Shown: piece after piece, positions 63,622 to 64,000 of the stretch
How the letters are laid out: every line of letters begins with the position of its first letter
How positions within the stretch are numbered: the stretch's first letter is position 1
Source: Nocardia alba NBRC 108234
GTDB taxonomy: Bacteria > Actinomycetota > Actinomycetes > Mycobacteriales > Mycobacteriaceae
Reading direction: 5' to 3'
Assembly (NCBI RefSeq): GCF_001612665.1
Contig: NZ_BDAX01000004.1
Coordinates: 1-64,000 of the forward strand
DNA length: 64,000 nt
Notes under the pieces: model-generated
Databases searched by the model: none
What the model was told of the DNA's origin: nothing
What the model saw: only the letters and a program-made list of their open reading frames with translations
Program-made: the position numbers and the translations under genes

Positions 63622-64000
63622 GTGACGTCCACCCAGCACGACCAATCCCCGCCGGAATCCACCACGACGGCCGGGATCAAGGAGTGGATCGGACTGGCCG
63701 TCCTCACCCTGCCGACGCTGCTCATCTCGATGGACCTGAGCGTGCTGTACCTGGCGATCCCCAGCATCAGCGCGGCACTCGAACCGAGTAGTACCCAACT
63801 GCTGTGGATCCTCGATATCTACGGTTTCCTGGTCGCCGGGTTCCTCATCACCATGGGCACCGTCGGCGACCGCATCGGCCGACGCAAATTGCTGATGATC
63901 GGCGCGCTGGCCTTCGGCGTAGCCTCCGTGCTCGCCGCCTACTCGACCAGCGCGAACATGCTGATCGGTACCCGCGCGCTGCTCGGCATCGCGGGCGCGA
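63622..64000 (+). CDS. DHA2-type MFS drug transporter (5' part, cut by window end)
   Basis: The first 126 codons of a 14-helix MFS exporter. The GTG at 63622 leads into a polar start, then IGLAVLTLPTLLISMDLSVL as helix 1 and QLLWILDIYGFLVAGFLIT as helix 2 with the motif-A loop GTVGDRIGRRKLL. Such proteins export quaternary ammonium compounds or drugs with protons. The gene runs past base 64000, so length and 3' context are unknown. Confidence 0.88.
   Translation, partial: MTSTQHDQSPPESTTTAGIKEWIGLAVLTLPTLLISMDLSVLYLAIPSISAALEPSSTQLLWILDIYGFLVAGFLITMGTVGDRIGRRKLLMIGALAFGVASVLAAYSTSANMLIGTRALLGIAGA

Overview
The window looks like a chromosomal segment of a high-GC actinomycete of the order Mycobacteriales. 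Nocardia is the most likely genus. The evidence is the codon use, a Rho with a long Arg/Asn/Gly-rich insert, an argS-lysA-hom-thrC-thrB-rho-rpmE order, IcmF, and F420-type (DDN) and Hsp70-like proteins typical of that order. The genus is an inference; no rRNA is present.

Bases 1-9640 are a housekeeping block read on the minus strand. It runs argS, lysA, hom, thrC, thrB (aspartate-family amino acids), then rho and rpmE, with a hairpin leader in front of rho and hairpin terminators after rho and rpmE. A divergent DUF3105/DUF305 pair follows (9730-11337).

Two integrated elements of the actinomycete integrative-conjugative (pSAM2/AICE) type follow, only 2.4 kb apart. Element 1 (11478-23807, 12.3 kb) sits in the 3' half of tRNA-Arg(CCG) and is bounded by a 50-bp direct repeat. 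A tightly overlapping minus-strand operon carries small proteins, a DUF2637 membrane protein, an FtsK/TraB-like translocase, a C5-methyltransferase-like protein, a RepSA-type HUH replication initiator, an excisionase and a tyrosine integrase. Divergent from it is an HTH regulator plus PP2C-like phosphatase pair. The distal third is mostly non-coding but heavily structured, with conserved origin-like DNA, a 270-bp palindrome, two tiny basic ORFs and a palindromic operator. Element 2 (26168-32088, 5.9 kb) sits in tRNA-Cys(GCA) and is bounded by a 42-bp repeat. It has an unrelated integrase and excisionase, but a replication initiator almost identical to that of element 1, a GntR regulator with three palindromic operators, a GNAT acetyltransferase, and a second copy of the 350-bp conserved non-coding segment. 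It has no translocase.

From 32126 the window returns to ordinary chromosome. It holds a MarR regulator, an Hsp70-like membrane protein, enoyl-CoA hydratase, the fused isobutyryl-CoA mutase IcmF, an amidohydrolase, a SWIM/SNF2 helicase pair, a secreted HNH nuclease lipoprotein, a VapBC-like toxin-antitoxin pair, a rhodanese-type sulfurtransferase, a BenE transporter, and a branched-chain 2-oxoacid dehydrogenase operon (E1alpha-E1beta-E2) divergent from an Lrp regulator. Beyond these come an NCS2 permease, a thioesterase, AraC and NmrA proteins, an MFS exporter, an Old Yellow Enzyme fused in frame to a DDN-type F420 domain under apparent TetR control, an AAA ATPase and the start of a DHA2-type MFS transporter cut by the window end.

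Functionally, IcmF, enoyl-CoA hydratase and the branched-chain dehydrogenase fit branched-chain acyl-CoA metabolism. The two elements share replication and transfer DNA but differ in integration modules, which points to modular exchange between co-resident elements.
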